Positions 62,819 through 64,000 of a DNA stretch of 64,000 nucleotides are shown here, in pieces (position 1 is the stretch's first letter; each line of letters starts with the position of its first letter). The stretch covers positions 682,001 through 746,000 of the forward strand of contig NZ_CP124836.1 of NCBI RefSeq assembly GCF_029964055.1, given 5' to 3'. The position numbers and the translations under genes were made by a program. The notes beneath the pieces were generated by a model. The model worked only from the letters and a program-made list of their open reading frames with translations, was not told where the DNA came from and did not search any database. Origin of the DNA: Arthrobacter sp. EM1 (GTDB lineage Bacteria; Actinomycetota; Actinomycetes; Actinomycetales; Micrococcaceae).

Positions 62819-64000
62819 TCAGGATGTACGGCCCGCCCTGGCTCCGCGCCGCTGGCCATCAACCAGGACTGGAATAGTGTCCTGCGGCGGTGTGCCGGGT
62901 GCGGGCACGTTTACCGGCCTTGGCGCACGGGCCGCCGCGGCGGCTTCCTTGCTGCGCCGGCGTTCCTTTCGAGCGGCGGCCCTGAGCGTGCGGGGTGTTG
63001 GCCCATAGGTTCCGTAGCCGTAACGGTGGGCATCCGGCCCCTTCGACGGCATCCGGTTCAGCACTACCCCCAGCACGCCCGCATTGACCATCTGCAGGGA
63101 AGAAATTGCCTTTTTCACGTCGGCTATACGCGCTTTCCGGGCGCCGACCACAAGGAGCACACCACCCACTTCCTGCGACAGAACTGCGGCGTCGGTCACC
63201 GGGAGCAGGGGGGGAGCGTCGATAATCACAACGTCGAACCGTGCCTCCAGTTCCTGGAGGATCTCCTTCATGGCGTCCGAGCCGAGCAACTCGCTCGGGT
63301 TCGGCGGGATCTGGCCGGATGTGAGCACATGCAGCCCGTGTTCACCGTAGGGCTGCAGGAGATCATCGAGCCGGGCTTTGCCGATCAATGCGGTTGTCAG
63401 GCCAGCTGCGTGCTCCATACCGAGATAGCCGGCCAGCCGTGGACGGCGGAGGTCGGCGTCGACGACGACCACGGACTGGCCGCTCTGAGCCATGGTCATG
63501 CCCAAGTTGAGGCTGGTGCTGGTTTTGCCTTCCCCGGGCACCGATGAGGTCACGAGCACCGTCTTGGACTTATTGCTGACGTGGGTAAATTGCAGGTTGG
63601 TCCGCAATTGCCGGAATGACTCGGCCCGCGGTGAACTTCCCGCGGTTGCGGCGATGAGGGGCTTTTTGCTGGCCGTATTGTCGAAAGGAACTCCGCCAAG
63701 GACCGGCAGGTCGCTGATGCGGCGGACATCGGCTTCGCCGCGGATCTTCGTGTCCAATATCGTTCGGAGGACGGCGAGTCCGATCCCGAGGGCCAACCCG
63801 ACAATAAAGCCGATGGCGAGATTCAGGCGTGTGTTCGGTGAAGCCGGCTCGGACGGAATATCGGCTGGTGTCACCACCGTAAGCTTCAACGGCGATTTTC
63901 CGTTGTCAGCAGCCGTCTCGAGGGTATCAACGGCTTCAATCAGGCTTTGTCCTACCCCACGGGCAATTGCCGTGGCGCGTTCCGGGGATTCATCGCTGGC
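62819..64000 (-). CDS. Polysaccharide chain-length determinant / BY-family tyrosine kinase (C-terminal part, runs off window)
   Basis: The last 393 codons of a Wzz-CpsD type fusion. The visible part begins with the end of the periplasmic Wzz domain (ERATAIARGVGQSLIEAVDTLE), then PADIPSEPASPNTRLNLAIGF and a transmembrane helix (IGFIVGLALGIGLAVL). The cytoplasmic BY-kinase follows with Walker A SSVPGEGKTSTSLN, Walker A' VVVVDADLRRP and Walker B VVIIDAPPLLP. A short Tyr cluster, HRYGYGTYGPTPR, near the end is the likely autophosphorylation site. The last 45 residues are basic, then Pro-rich. Such proteins control export and length of capsular or exopolysaccharides. The frame is open to position 64000; the start lies outside. 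Confidence 0.93.
   Translation of the reverse strand, partial: ASDESPERATAIARGVGQSLIEAVDTLETAADNGKSPLKLTVVTPADIPSEPASPNTRLNLAIGFIVGLALGIGLAVLRTILDTKIRGEADVRRISDLPVLGGVPFDNTASKKPLIAATAGSSPRAESFRQLRTNLQFTHVSNKSKTVLVTSSVPGEGKTSTSLNLGMTMAQSGQSVVVVDADLRRPRLAGYLGMEHAAGLTTALIGKARLDDLLQPYGEHGLHVLTSGQIPPNPSELLGSDAMKEILQELEARFDVVIIDAPPLLPVTDAAVLSQEVGGVLLVVGARKARIADVKKAISSLQMVNAGVLGVVLNRMPSKGPDAHRYGYGTYGPTPRTLRAAARKERRRSKEAAAAARAPRPVNVPAPGTPPQDTIPVLVDGQRRGARAGRTS

Overview
The window looks like chromosomal DNA of a high-GC actinobacterium of the family Micrococcaceae (Arthrobacter, Pseudarthrobacter or a close relative). The evidence is the GC-rich coding sequence with frequent GTG and TTG starts, a WhiB regulator, a resuscitation-promoting factor (RpfB), a protein O-mannosyltransferase, a TIGR03089 protein, DUF3499 and DUF5719 proteins, and a gene order that resembles mycobacterial core neighbourhoods (whiB2/metallopeptidase/DUF3499; pmt/rsmI; tatD/rpfB/rsmA/ispE; glmU/prs/rplY/pth). 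I saw no transposase, integrase, phage gene or CRISPR array.

Positions 1-15,286 hold envelope and housekeeping genes. They begin with the 5' end of purK (minus) and a GtrA-like membrane protein, followed by the TIGR03089 protein (minus). Next come whiB2, a giant membrane glycosyltransferase and an anchored DUF5719 protein in one apparent operon. A metallopeptidase-family protein lies divergent to DUF3499, a Trm112-like protein and ahcY. Two tandem L,D-transpeptidase paralogs and a DUF1461 membrane protein end the block.

Positions 15,379-27,002 hold a long-chain acyl-CoA ligase and a protein O-mannosyltransferase (both minus), rsmI and a succinate-semialdehyde dehydrogenase (both plus), and a compact minus-strand moxR / DUF58 / transglutaminase operon.

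Positions 27,291-38,358 hold the conserved core run tatD, rpfB, rsmA, ispE, an ABC-F ATPase, tRNA-Gln, glmU, prs, rplY and pth. It contains several hairpins, an unusual duplicated ribosome-binding/start segment before ispE, and a repeat-bearing gap before the tRNA.

Positions 38,539-64,000 appear to be an accessory surface-polysaccharide region. Four large paralogous P-loop ATPase/LuxR regulators flank a polyprenyl-phosphate sugar-1-phosphate transferase. Facing them on the minus strand are a 3,511-residue secreted multidomain protein, whose C-terminus is three nearly identical 780-bp tandem repeats, and a Wzz/BY-kinase chain-length regulator that runs off the window. The sugar transferase would start repeat-unit assembly, the BY-kinase would control polymerisation, and the LuxR-type ATPases are probable regulators. 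The giant secreted protein, with malectin-like, PA14-like, FN3 and beta-propeller modules, is probably a carbohydrate-binding surface or matrix protein. The Pmt enzyme could mannosylate its Thr/Pro-rich linker. These functional links are inferences from domains and position.
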